Shown here: piece by piece, positions 33,063 to 42,680 of the stretch | Layout of the letters: the number at the start of each line of letters is the position of its first letter | Numbering within the stretch: the first letter of the stretch is position 1 | From: 2-02-FULL-47-50 sp964479045 | GTDB lineage: Bacteria; Pseudomonadota; Gammaproteobacteria; Eutrophobiales; Eutrophobiaceae | Assembly (NCBI GenBank): GCA_964479045.1 | Contig: CAYZJI010000005.1 | Coordinates: 1-64,000 of the forward strand | DNA: 64,000 nt | Reading direction: 5' to 3' | Notes under the pieces: generated by a model | Databases searched by the model: none | Seen by the model: the letters and a program-made list of their open reading frames with translations, nothing else | What the model was told of the DNA's origin: nothing | Made by a program: the position numbers and the translations under genes

Positions 33063-33722
33063 TTATTGTGCTGTATCAGGTTTTTCCTGTTGTCGTTCGT
33101 CGACAATATCCACGCCCTCAGGAATTTCAAAGGTAAATAATGGCCCGCCGAAACGTTTGTTACGCTCCGGATTAAGAAAATCAATCCGCGTAACCTGGCC
33201 CAGATTATCGAACAGTATCATCATACCGAGGTTGTCCTTGTCAAAGCCGAGGCGCACGCTGGTGTACTGGCTTTCCGTATCCCTGGGGGTCAGTTCAACC
33301 CAGTCATATCCTTCGATATTGCCCATGTCCACAAGGACAAAATATTCGTTGATATCGACCTGACCGCTGATGATGGCGGCAGGTGTATTCTCGATGGATT
33401 CCGTGATGTCCTTGATGGTCACTTGCGCCAGATCTTCATCATATAACCACAGGGTCTTGCTGTCCGTGATAATGACCTGCTTGTAGGGCTCTTCATACAC
33501 CCAGCGGAACTTGCCGGGTTTTTGTATATAGACCACTCCATTGGATGACTCCAGCTCCGCACCATGCTCATTGGATAAAACCTGTTTGAAACCGGCCTGA
33601 TAACTTTCGAAATTCTTCAGAAAATTTTCCAGCGGATCGGGTTTTTCTTCCGCAGAAAGCGGATTGATTGAAACAAAAATAAACAGAAGGACCAAGAACA
33701 GCTTGTTATGATTTTCTATCAT
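33063..33722 (-). CDS. lolA: Outer-membrane lipoprotein carrier protein LolA
   Basis: A 219-residue periplasmic chaperone that shuttles lipoproteins from the LolCDE complex to LolB. A signal peptide (KLFLVLLFIFVSINPLSA) precedes YQAGFKQVLSNEHGAELESS, VYIQKPGKFRWVYEEPYKQV and the C-terminal strand IDFLNPERNKRFGGPLFTFE. I take the ATG at 33722, which gives a normal signal peptide; the longer frame overlapping ftsK adds nothing family-like. It lies 37 bp after ftsK. Confidence 0.93.
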   Translation of the reverse strand: MIENHNKLFLVLLFIFVSINPLSAEEKPDPLENFLKNFESYQAGFKQVLSNEHGAELESSNGVVYIQKPGKFRWVYEEPYKQVIITDSKTLWLYDEDLAQVTIKDITESIENTPAAIISGQVDINEYFVLVDMGNIEGYDWVELTPRDTESQYTSVRLGFDKDNLGMMILFDNLGQVTRIDFLNPERNKRFGGPLFTFEIPEGVDIVDERQQEKPDTAQ

Positions 33723-33759
33723 GCAAAATTGGACCGGAAAGATTGAAAGAAATTTGTCA

Positions 33760-36066
33760 TTAATCCTGTGGCGGCGGGGGCGGGGCAATAACTTCTCTGC
33801 TGCCATTGGATTCCAGCGGCCCTACCACACCGCTCTGCTCCATCTCTTCCACCATGCGTGCGGCGCGATTATAGCCGATCTTCAGGCGCCGCTGGATATA
33901 GGAAATGGAAGCCTTGCGTGTTTCCGTAACAATGCGCACCGCTTCATCATACAACGGATCCATGTCTTCACTGGCCGTTTCAAGGCCGGGAATGACTTCG
34001 GCACCGCCTTCTGATGGCCCGCGTACAATCTCGTCATGATAATCCGGCTCAGTATTCTTCTTGAGTTCACTGACAACTTTGTGCACTTCATGATCAGCCA
34101 CAAAGGCGCCGTGCACACGTATGGGTAATCCGGTGCCCGGCGGCAGATATAACATATCGCCATGACCCAGCAGGGTTTCAGCTCCCATCTGATCGAGGAT
34201 AGTACGAGAGTCCACCTTGGATGAAACCTGGAAAGCAATACGGCTGGGAATATTGGCCTTGATAAGACCTGTAATAACATCGACTGACGGCCGTTGCGTG
34301 GCGAGTATGAGATGGATGCCGGATGCGCGCGCTTTCTGGGCGAGGCGCGCAATCAATTCTTCAACCTTCTTGCCGACGGTCATCATCATGTCAGCCAATT
34401 CATCCACGATCACAACGATGAGCGGCAGTTCATCCAGTGGCGGCGCCTGATCATCTTCACTGATGGGTTTGTAAAGCGGATCGAGCACGGGCTGCCCGGC
34501 TTCAGCCATATCGATAATCTTGCGATTGAAGCCGGTAATATTACGCACACCGAGCGCGGCCATGAGACGATAACGCCGTTCCATTTCGGCCACACACCAA
34601 CGCAAGGCATTGGCCGCTTCTTTCATGTCCGTCACGACGGGCGCCAGCAGATGCGGAATGCCTTCATACACGGACAGTTCCAGCATCTTTGGATCGATCA
34701 TAATAAGCCGTATATCCTTGGCGGTAGATTTGTACAGCAAACTCAGAATCATCGCGTTCAATGCTACGGATTTGCCCGCGCCGGTCGTGCCTGCGACCAA
34801 CAGGTGGGGCATTCTCGAAAGATCCGTCACCATGGGTTTGCCGCTGATGTCCTTGCCGAGCGCGAGCGTCAGGTGCGACTTCATTTCTTCATACTCACGT
34901 GAATTGAGTATTTCACTTAATACCACCAGTTCACGTCGTTCATTGGGAATCTCAAGTCCAATGACAGACTTCCCGGGAATGACATCGACCACACGCACAC
35001 TGATCACCGACAAGGCCCGCGCCAGATCCTTGGCCAGATTGATGATTTGGCTGCCTTTAACACCCGCGGCCGGTTCCAGTTCAAAGCGTGTGATCACCGG
35101 TCCCGGATGCACTTCCACGACACGGGCTTCAATACCGAAGTCATTGAGCTTGAGTTCCACCTGCCGCGACATGGCCTGCAGTGCATCATGTGACAACTGC
35201 CCTACCCGTTCGCCGGGTTCATCCAGCAAATTTAATGATGGCAACGCGACATTGGAGGGATATTCAAAAAGATTGACCTGTTTTTCGCGCTCGGCGCGAT
35301 CACCGGTTTCAAACATGGATATTTTCGGTTCAACCTTGACCGGCTCGCGCTGAATAATCTTTTCCTGCTCGACTTTGACGATGGTTTCACGTTCACGCCG
35401 TGCGAGCCGTCCCTGTGCTTCATCACGCAAGCGTTGCCGTGATTCAGAAATATATGCAATGAGCCTGAGCGTCCAGTGACCGGTTTTGTCCATCACCCAT
35501 AGCCACGACAAACCGGTGAACAAGGTAATACCAATCACAAACAACGCGAGCAGGAACAATGTAACACCGGTCATCCCCAGCACCGGATGCAACCCTGAGC
35601 CGATCACATCACCCAGAATGCCGCCTGCCCCCCTGACTTCATAAGGCAGTGAAGTGCCGGCTACAAAATGTAATCGAGCAATACCACAGCCGCCGATGAC
35701 CATCATCAACAAACCGGCAGTACGTATGGCATAGCGCACGTAGTTAAGCGGTTCCATTTCCAGCCGCGAGCGAAACAGGCGCCAGCCCCCATAAGCAAAA
35801 AACACCGGAAACAGATACCCCATATAACCGAACAGGTAGAGCAGGACATCCGCTATCCAGGCACCGGCCGCACCGGCACTGTTATGGATAAGCGTGACTG
35901 ATACCGCATGCGACCAACCCGGATCATCGGGGTGATAACTGAAAAGCGCTATCAGCAGGTAAAGCGCAATCACGGCGAGCGCAATCATGCTCACTTCCTT
36001 GATGTTGCGTGTGAGTTGATTGCCCAGCGCTTCAGCCGCGGCGCGTTTTCGTGTGGCCTGTCCCAT
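33760..36066 (-). CDS. ftsK: DNA translocase FtsK
   Basis: A 768-residue septal DNA pump. Four N-terminal membrane spans (residues 25-190) precede a short linker and the motor domain, with Walker A VAGTTGAGKSVALNAMILSL near residue 430, Walker B LPLIVVIVDELADMMM near 555 and RPSVDVITGLIKANIPSR near 595. The C-terminal gamma winged helix, which reads KOPS and activates XerD, is RIVTETRKASISYIQRRLKI and following residues. The linker is short compared with E. coli FtsK (1329 residues). Confidence 0.97.
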   Translation of the reverse strand: MGQATRKRAAAEALGNQLTRNIKEVSMIALAVIALYLLIALFSYHPDDPGWSHAVSVTLIHNSAGAAGAWIADVLLYLFGYMGYLFPVFFAYGGWRLFRSRLEMEPLNYVRYAIRTAGLLMMVIGGCGIARLHFVAGTSLPYEVRGAGGILGDVIGSGLHPVLGMTGVTLFLLALFVIGITLFTGLSWLWVMDKTGHWTLRLIAYISESRQRLRDEAQGRLARRERETIVKVEQEKIIQREPVKVEPKISMFETGDRAEREKQVNLFEYPSNVALPSLNLLDEPGERVGQLSHDALQAMSRQVELKLNDFGIEARVVEVHPGPVITRFELEPAAGVKGSQIINLAKDLARALSVISVRVVDVIPGKSVIGLEIPNERRELVVLSEILNSREYEEMKSHLTLALGKDISGKPMVTDLSRMPHLLVAGTTGAGKSVALNAMILSLLYKSTAKDIRLIMIDPKMLELSVYEGIPHLLAPVVTDMKEAANALRWCVAEMERRYRLMAALGVRNITGFNRKIIDMAEAGQPVLDPLYKPISEDDQAPPLDELPLIVVIVDELADMMMTVGKKVEELIARLAQKARASGIHLILATQRPSVDVITGLIKANIPSRIAFQVSSKVDSRTILDQMGAETLLGHGDMLYLPPGTGLPIRVHGAFVADHEVHKVVSELKKNTEPDYHDEIVRGPSEGGAEVIPGLETASEDMDPLYDEAVRIVTETRKASISYIQRRLKIGYNRAARMVEEMEQSGVVGPLESNGSREVIAPPPPPQD

Positions 36067-36242
36067 CAGTAGTTAAACTTGTTTCGTCAATAATTATGCT
36101 AATTATATGTTATATAAGAAATAATCATACTATAAAATAGGGCTTGCAAGGTAAGCACTTGATTTTGCTTGGCGCACCGCAATAACGTAACATACCTGAC
36201 TTTTGAACTTGCCCGCAGTCATTTCCAGAACTGGAGAATTGC

Positions 36243-37196
36243 ATGAGTACTACCCGACATGCCCGATTACTGATCCTGGGTTCCGGCCCCGCAGGTTACA
36301 CCGCTTCCCTGTATGCCGCACGCGCCAACCTTGCCCCGGTACTGGTTACGGGCCTGGAACAGGGTGGACAGTTGATGACCACAACGGATGTCGATAACTG
36401 GCCTGGGGACATTGAGGGCCTGCAGGGACCGGATCTGATGGGTCGTATGCTGAAACATGTTGAGCGGTTTGATACTACGGTGATTAATGACCATATCCAT
36501 TCGGTAGACCTGAAGCAACACCCGTTCAAACTGACAGGCGACAACGGCACGTATTCCTGTGATGCCCTGATTATTGCGACCGGAGCTTCCGCCAAATACC
36601 TTGGATTGCCTTCCGAAGAAGCTTACAAAGGCCGAGGGGTTTCCGCCTGCGCCACGTGCGACGGATTTTTCTACCGCGGCGCAAAAGTTGCGGTCATCGG
36701 CGGCGGCAATACGGCTGTAGAAGAAGCCCTGTATCTTTCGAACATTGCCTCGCATGTGACAGTCGTGCATCGCCGCGACAAGTTTCGCGCGGAGAAAATT
36801 CTTGCCAACCGGCTCATCGACAAATCAAAAAATGGCAATGTAACCATCGCGTGGAACCATCAACTGGATGAAGTGCTGGGGGATAACAGCGGTGTTTCCG
36901 GCATACGCATTAAAAATGCTGCTGATGGCACCGCCAAACAACTCGATTTGAAAGGTGTGTTCATTGCCATCGGCCATCAACCCAATACACAGATTTTTGA
37001 AAACCAGCTGGATATGAAAAACGGATATATCGTGGTCAAAAGCGGTCTGCATGGTCAGGCCACTGCCACGAGCGTACCCGGAGTCTTTGCCGCCGGTGAT
37101 GTGGCTGATCATGTTTACCGGCAGGCCATTACTTCTGCGGGCAGCGGTTGTATGGCCGCGCTCGATGCGGAAGCCTGGCTCGAAGAACATAAATAA
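36243..37196 (+). CDS. trxB: Thioredoxin-disulfide reductase
   Basis: A 317-residue FAD enzyme that reduces thioredoxin with NADPH. FAD-binding LLILGSGPAGYTASLYAARA near residue 10, the redox-active ACATCDGFF near 136, NADPH-binding VAVIGGGNTAVEEALYL near 152 and the C-terminal FAAGDVADHVYRQAITSAGSG are all intact. GGAG lies 8 nt before the ATG. It is divergent from ftsK. Confidence 0.97.
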   Translation: MSTTRHARLLILGSGPAGYTASLYAARANLAPVLVTGLEQGGQLMTTTDVDNWPGDIEGLQGPDLMGRMLKHVERFDTTVINDHIHSVDLKQHPFKLTGDNGTYSCDALIIATGASAKYLGLPSEEAYKGRGVSACATCDGFFYRGAKVAVIGGGNTAVEEALYLSNIASHVTVVHRRDKFRAEKILANRLIDKSKNGNVTIAWNHQLDEVLGDNSGVSGIRIKNAADGTAKQLDLKGVFIAIGHQPNTQIFENQLDMKNGYIVVKSGLHGQATATSVPGVFAAGDVADHVYRQAITSAGSGCMAALDAEAWLEEHK

Positions 37197-37396
37197 AGAC
37201 TTGTTTTGATGCGCATGGCTGTGAACCAGTGCACTTTTTGTAAAAAGTTCAATAAATAATTGTTGGCTGATTCTTGTGAAACCAGTCACATGATGCAGCA
37301 TCAATCCTGATGAATTTCACACATTCAGGGATTCGGCCTTAATCCCCGTTCCTGTGTTTGCTAGTTTTTCATCATCTCAACAACACAGGAGATGAC

Positions 37397-37642
37397 ATGA
37401 TGCGTAACATGTTTATGATGGGTTTACTGGCCATTATTCTGGTTCTGACCGGTTGTGGTACTACCGGTGAAGAACGTGCCATAAGTGGCGCCGGTGTCGG
37501 TGCTGCAACCGGTGCGGTAATTGGTGCAGTGACCGGATTGTCCGTATTGTCAGGTGCTGCGATTGGTGCGGCGGCTGGCGCCATCACTGGTGCTGCCACT
37601 GACAAGGAAGACATCAATCTGGGCAAACCGGCCTGGAAATAA
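37397..37642 (+). CDS. Small glycine-zipper lipoprotein
   Basis: An 81-residue lipoprotein. The lipobox ILVLTGC ends the leader at Cys 20. The mature part is a run of GAxxGAxxGA repeats (ISGAGVGAATGAVIGAVTG and GAAIGAAAGAITGAATD), a glycine-zipper membrane element. Such proteins are outer-membrane-associated, like OsmB and SlyB relatives. AGGAG lies 5 nt before the ATG at 37397. A strong terminator follows. Confidence 0.8.
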   Translation: MMRNMFMMGLLAIILVLTGCGTTGEERAISGAGVGAATGAVIGAVTGLSVLSGAAIGAAAGAITGAATDKEDINLGKPAWK

Positions 37643-37678
37643 ACTGACCATTCAATATCATCTTGCGACAGAAGTACA

Positions 37679-37706
37679 AGAGGGGCTTACGCCCCTCTTT
37701 TTTTTG
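37679..37706 (+). terminator. Rho-independent terminator after the lipoprotein gene
   Basis: AGAGGGGC pairs perfectly with GCCCCTCT over a 4-nt loop and is followed by T8. Confidence 0.92.
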
Positions 37707-37766
37707 TGTGTCTGTATTTTTCAATAGCGATACAATGACAGAGGATTCCTGATCAGAGGCGCCTTC

Positions 37767-38914
37767 ATGAAAGCAGTTGTGATACTCAAGACCGGCGGAC
37801 CGGAACAATTACAACTTCAGGAGGTGCCACGACCATCCATCACCAAACCATCCGAAGTTCTGGTGAAACTCAAGGCAGCNNNNNNNNNNNNNNNNNNNNN
37901 NNNNNNNNNNNNNNNNNNNNNNNNNNNNNNNNNNNNNNNNNNNNNNNNNNNNNNNNNNNNNNNNNNNNNNNNNNNNNNNTGCCACGACCATCCATCACCA
38001 AACCATCCGAAGTTCTGGTGAAACTCAAGGCAGCAGGCATCAATCCGGTAGACGCCAAATTCCGGCGCGGACTGTATCCCATCAATCAGTTCCCGACCAT
38101 ACTGGGTTGTGATGGCGCTGGTGTTGTAGAAGACACAGGGGAAAACGTATCACGCGTCAAAACAGGCGATGAAGTTTATTTCTTTCATGGCGGGATCGGC
38201 GCTGGCCCGGGCAACTATGCTGAATATATTGTTCTTGATGAACATTTTCTTGCCCAAAAACCGTCTTCAATTGATTTCATCCAGGCCGCTGCCCTGCCAC
38301 TGGTGTTTATCACGGCATGGGAGGCGCTGCATGATCGGGCTCGTATGCAGGCCGGCCAGAGTGTACTGATTCATGCTGGTGCCGGCGGTGTCGGGCATAT
38401 TGCCATTCAGGTTGCCAAGGCAGCAGGCGCAAAAGTTTGTACAACGATCAGTTCTGATGAAAAAGCAAAGTTTGTAAAAGGACTGGGGGCAGATTTTATT
38501 ATCAATTACAAACAGCAGAATTTTGTGGATGCTGTTATGCACTGGACCGATGGTCAGGGAGTGGACATTGTGATGGATAATGTAGGAGGCGATCTGATTC
38601 AGGCCAGCTTCCCTGCCGTGAAACATTTCGGCGATCTGGTCACATTGCTGCAGGTCCCTGAAAAAATTGACTGGACCGTTGCCCGGATGCGCAATCTGCG
38701 CTTCAGTTTCGAAATCATGCTAACTCCACTACTGTTTGGACTGGAATCAGCCCAGCGACATCAGACCTGGATACTGGAACAATGCTCACAAATGATTAAT
38801 GATAAAAAACTGCTAACCCATGTCAGCGAGCTGCTGTTGCTTGAACAGGTGGAACAGGCACACCGTAAAGTTGAATCAGGCTCGACTACTGGCAAGATCG
38901 TATTGAAGATATAG
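37767..38914 (+). CDS. Zinc-independent quinone oxidoreductase / MDR-family dehydrogenase, split by an assembly gap
   Basis: The 5' part (MKAVVILKTGGPEQLQLQEV and following) stops at the N gap, and the 3' part resumes with VKLKAAGINPVDAKFRRGLY. The 55 bp before the gap are repeated after it, so removing the gap and one repeat restores a single frame of about 330 residues. Nucleotide-binding AGAGGVGHIAIQVAKAAGAK, a catalytic-region GCDGAGVVEDTG and the C-terminal GSTTGKIVLKI identify an NADPH:quinone oxidoreductase of the MDR superfamily. The zinc ligands of alcohol dehydrogenases are absent. The physiological substrate is unknown. Confidence 0.85.
37825..38034 (+). other. Scaffold gap of 100 N flanked by a duplicated 55-bp contig end
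   Basis: 37825-37879 and 37980-38034 are identical, with exactly 100 N between. This is the pattern of two overlapping contigs joined by a fixed-size gap, not a biological repeat. Confidence 0.93.
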
Positions 38915-38922
38915 AACCCTTC

Positions 38923-41685
38923 TCATGCTGCAGGTGTATTGTCCAGAAAATCTGCACAGTCATCTACGGACAAAGGTGGCCTGAAATAATAGCCTTGCGC
39001 TTCATCACAAGCATGCTGCAGCAGAAAATCCTTTTGTTCCGGCGTCTCTACTCCTTCTGCCAGTACTTTAAGATTGAGTTTCTGGGCGATGGCCAGTATG
39101 GCCTGAACGATCGCCACATCATTCGGATCACCCGGCACATCCCGTACGAAGGATTGATCAATCTTGATACGATCAATCGGAAGCCGTTTCAGATAAGCAA
39201 GACTTGAGTAACCGGTGCCGAAATCATCAACGCTGATGTGGATACCCATTTCGTGCAGCCTGGACAATATGCGGATGGCGCTGTCCGGATCGGCCATGAG
39301 GGTAGATTCGGTGATTTCCAGCTCCAGAAAACCAGGATCAAGTCCTGTGTTTTTGAGTATGCTCTTCACCAGTTCCGGTAATCCAGCCTGTTGCAGTTGC
39401 CGGGCAGAGAGATTGACCGCCACCCGTATTTGTGAACCTTTAAGACCTTTGCGCTGCCAGTCTCCCAGTTGTTTGCAGGCTTTGTTCAGGCACCACTCGG
39501 CAATCTGACTGATCATTCCGGTTTCTTCCGCGATAGGAATAAATTCATACGGCATGATCATGCCGCGTTCCGGATGGTTCCAGCGTACCAGAGCTTCTAT
39601 GCCAGTCACTCTGCCGGTGTGCAATTCGATCTGTGGCTGGTAATGTAACAGCAGTTCATCACGTTCAAGTGCCTTACGCAGGCTGTTTTCCAGCAAGAGC
39701 CGCTCATGGGCCTGTGCATTCATGCGCGAATCAAAAAACTGGTACTGATTGCGACCACGGTTTTTGGCCTGATATAAGGCAGTGTCCGCGTGCTTTAACA
39801 AAGTTTCAGCATCCATACCATCCTTGGGATAAAGGCTGATTCCGATACTCGTGGTCAGATGAAGTTCATGCCCATGCACCGAAAAAGGCACGGACAAAAT
39901 GGCAACTGCCTTGGCCGCCACCTGGGCAGCATCACGCGCCAGCTGAACTTTCGGCAGCAGTATCACAAATTCATCTCCACCAAAACGGGCAACCGTATCT
40001 ACCTCACGCAATACTTCGCGCAACCGGGTAGCGACATGTCGCAACAGCTCGTCACCGACTGCGTGTCCGAGCGTGTCATTTATTGTTTTAAATCGGTCGA
40101 GATCAGTAAACAAGATCGCAGCCTGACTGCTTTCCCGATTACCCTGTGCCAGCACCTGTCCAAGTCGATCGAGAAACAATGTCCGGTTTGGCAGCGCTGT
40201 CAACGCATCATGATAGGCCAGATGTTCGATCTTTTCTTCATGTTGCCGCTCAATTTCTTCAGCCAGCTTGCGTTCGGTAATATCATGTGAACTTGCAATC
40301 ACTCCGGTAACCGTATTGCCATCATAATAAGGTGTGTAATCTATCAACAAATAACGGCGTCCAATCAGCGGCAGATCAAACCAGGTTTCATAACCGGCCT
40401 GCAGGCCTGAAATGGCCATGTCAAAATTCTTTTTCTGATGGGCCAGAAAAAAGTCTTCTCCATACAATTCAGCCAGTGTGTGTCCGATAATTTCTTCACG
40501 TGATTTACCGAATGCTTTCAGATAGGCGTCATTAATGACCTGAAAAGTGTAATTTCGATCAATAAATGACATGAAATGCGGATTGCTTGAAACAATATGT
40601 TCATACTTACGCAAGGCGCTTTCAACCTGCTTGCGATCTGTGATATTCATCATCATGCAGCGTAACTTGCTGATCCGGCTCTGCTCCCTGATCAGCACAA
40701 CATGATCACGTAACCATATGGTTGAGCCATTTGCTGTGATAAAACGGTATTCCATAATATGGTCTTTGCCCTGATCGGTGGCCGTTGTACATGTTACCTG
40801 TGCCATTTCACGATCATCCGGATGCACATGTGTCCACCAGTTGTTCAGGTTCTGACCCAGCCAGTAGCGTACCGGGTAGCCAAAAAGACGCTCACACTCT
40901 TCATTCGCAAAAGTTATCCGGTCCTCAATCAGATCGAACTCCATAATGATACCGCCGATAGAATTGACTATGGCATCCAGTTTTTCTCTGGACTCACGCA
41001 GAATGTTCTCTGAGGCCGCCAGGATCGTTTTTTCCCGGTTCGCGAGCTGATACAGAACAAATGAAGCCGCAAACAAAAGTGCCAGAACCACAGAAATTGA
41101 TATTGGTGTTGCACTGTAGAAAATCACGCGCTGTTTCCAGTCACTGGAATCGATATCCATCCCCAGTACAGCCAGCAGTTGCCCGTTCTCCGGATCAACC
41201 AAAGGTACCAGACCACTCACCCACGTGCCCCAACGATCTGTGGTAGGACCATCCACCGTTTCATGACGGGCGGTAAACACCTGGTGTATGCTTTGATCCG
41301 CTTCGTAAAATATCTGCCCAGGCGGCGAATAATCCTTGGACTCTTCGGGCTCTGAGTCCACAAAAAAATAGATATCTCCGTCCTCCTGTCGGCCCATCAG
41401 ATAAATAAAGCGACATTTCGGAATACCTATTCGGATTTCTTTCAGCCTCTTTTTTATCCATTGATAATTTTCATTTTGCAGATCAGCCTCTGTACCACTG
41501 AGGTGTTTGATCTTGTCCAGATTGATTGAATGTGTGATTGTGCGCGCAAGCACGAGCAGGTCTTCGCGCATACGACGGTCTTCAGACGAGAGCTTCCAGA
41601 AACTGAAAATAACACCAAATAACAGCGCTGCGCTTATGGCAAGCACCACCAGTCTGGACGGACTTGAATGTAAAGGAGAGACCAT
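38923..41685 (-). CDS. Membrane-bound PAS-GGDEF-EAL cyclic-di-GMP enzyme
   Basis: A 920-residue protein. One membrane span (about residues 12-32), a periplasmic sensor of about 150 residues (IGIPKCRFIYLMGRQEDGDI, PGQIFYEADQSIHQV), a second span near 195-220, two PAS domains (VRYWLGQNLNNWWTHVHPDD; MSFIDRNYTFQVINDAYLKA), a GGDEF domain with intact RFGGDEFVILLP and a C-terminal EAL domain with intact GIEALVRW. Both synthase and phosphodiesterase motifs look functional. I start at the ATG at 41685 (GGAAG 6 nt upstream) rather than a TTG further out. The stimulus is unknown. Confidence 0.92.
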   Translation of the reverse strand: MVSPLHSSPSRLVVLAISAALLFGVIFSFWKLSSEDRRMREDLLVLARTITHSINLDKIKHLSGTEADLQNENYQWIKKRLKEIRIGIPKCRFIYLMGRQEDGDIYFFVDSEPEESKDYSPPGQIFYEADQSIHQVFTARHETVDGPTTDRWGTWVSGLVPLVDPENGQLLAVLGMDIDSSDWKQRVIFYSATPISISVVLALLFAASFVLYQLANREKTILAASENILRESREKLDAIVNSIGGIIMEFDLIEDRITFANEECERLFGYPVRYWLGQNLNNWWTHVHPDDREMAQVTCTTATDQGKDHIMEYRFITANGSTIWLRDHVVLIREQSRISKLRCMMMNITDRKQVESALRKYEHIVSSNPHFMSFIDRNYTFQVINDAYLKAFGKSREEIIGHTLAELYGEDFFLAHQKKNFDMAISGLQAGYETWFDLPLIGRRYLLIDYTPYYDGNTVTGVIASSHDITERKLAEEIERQHEEKIEHLAYHDALTALPNRTLFLDRLGQVLAQGNRESSQAAILFTDLDRFKTINDTLGHAVGDELLRHVATRLREVLREVDTVARFGGDEFVILLPKVQLARDAAQVAAKAVAILSVPFSVHGHELHLTTSIGISLYPKDGMDAETLLKHADTALYQAKNRGRNQYQFFDSRMNAQAHERLLLENSLRKALERDELLLHYQPQIELHTGRVTGIEALVRWNHPERGMIMPYEFIPIAEETGMISQIAEWCLNKACKQLGDWQRKGLKGSQIRVAVNLSARQLQQAGLPELVKSILKNTGLDPGFLELEITESTLMADPDSAIRILSRLHEMGIHISVDDFGTGYSSLAYLKRLPIDRIKIDQSFVRDVPGDPNDVAIVQAILAIAQKLNLKVLAEGVETPEQKDFLLQHACDEAQGYYFRPPLSVDDCADFLDNTPAA

Positions 41686-41837
41686 ATTTTTCTTCCCGCA
41701 GGCGTTTTTCGTTTTTCTTGTATGCCTGGATATCAATTATAACCGCTGATGCGCCTAATATATCGCCAAATGACGGTTTGAAATACCCGGTTACTGGTGT
41801 CAATATACCGTGTAACCCACTGTCACTTCACAACATT

Positions 41838-42680
41838 ATGAAATCACTGCTGGCACGTATGCTACAGTCACTGGTTTTTATACTTGTCTCGACCTGGCTA
41901 CTGCTTGCAATTCTACTGTACGTATTCCAGCCCGGTTTTATCTATTTTCCCCATACAAACCTGCAGGCAACACCACAGAATGCCGGTCTGGAATACAAGG
42001 ATGTCTATCTAATGACCGGTGATAAAACAAAAATTCACGGCTGGTATATGCGCCACGAAACACCGCGTGCCACTTTACTTTTTTTGCATGGCAATGGCGG
42101 TAATATTTCCCACCGTCTGGATAAACTGTTCATGTTTCATCAAATGGGACTGTCTGTATTTATCATAGACTACCGTGGGTATGGGCAGAGTACAGGAAAG
42201 CCCGGAGAACAGGGAACCTATCATGATGCCGAAGCAGCTTGGAATTATTTGTCCGATGAAATTAAAGTCTCGCCGGATAAAATCATTGTATATGGTGAAT
42301 CACTGGGTGGCGGTGTGGCCAGCTGGTTGGTTGCAAAACATCAACCTGGCGCCCTGATACTTGAGTCCACGTTTACTTCCATTGCCGATATGGGCCGGGT
42401 GCATTATCCCTATTTGCCTGTAAACCTGCTTGCAAGAATCCGTTACCCGACACTGGAAAGAATCAGCCAGATAACATGTCCGCTGCTCATTATTCACAGC
42501 CCTCAGGATGAGATCGTGCCCTATACAATGGGGAAAAGGATTTACGACGCAGCCAATCAACCCAAGGATTTCCTGGAGATCAAGGGTGACCATAACAACG
42601 GCTTCATGGAGAGTGGTGAAATTTATATCGACGGTCTGTACCGATTTCTGCTGACACATTTCCCGGATGAAGCTGCTTGA
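41838..42680 (+). CDS. Membrane-anchored alpha/beta hydrolase (BEM46/YfhR-like)
   Basis: A 280-residue protein with an N-terminal membrane anchor (SLVFILVSTWLLLAILLYVF), the lead-in PGFIYFPHTN, oxyanion-hole region FLHGNGGN near residue 82, the nucleophile motif YGESLGGG near 155, and a late Asp and His (SPQDEIVP, GDHNNGF). Family members are serine hydrolases of uncertain substrate. The start at 41838 matches family length. Its end overlaps the AbgT gene by 14 bp. Confidence 0.85.
   Translation: MKSLLARMLQSLVFILVSTWLLLAILLYVFQPGFIYFPHTNLQATPQNAGLEYKDVYLMTGDKTKIHGWYMRHETPRATLLFLHGNGGNISHRLDKLFMFHQMGLSVFIIDYRGYGQSTGKPGEQGTYHDAEAAWNYLSDEIKVSPDKIIVYGESLGGGVASWLVAKHQPGALILESTFTSIADMGRVHYPYLPVNLLARIRYPTLERISQITCPLLIIHSPQDEIVPYTMGKRIYDAANQPKDFLEIKGDHNNGFMESGEIYIDGLYRFLLTHFPDEAA

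Noticed and set aside
37825..38034. True direct repeat of 55 bp
   Set aside because: The copies are identical, flank exactly 100 N and restore a single gene when merged, so this is a scaffold artefact.
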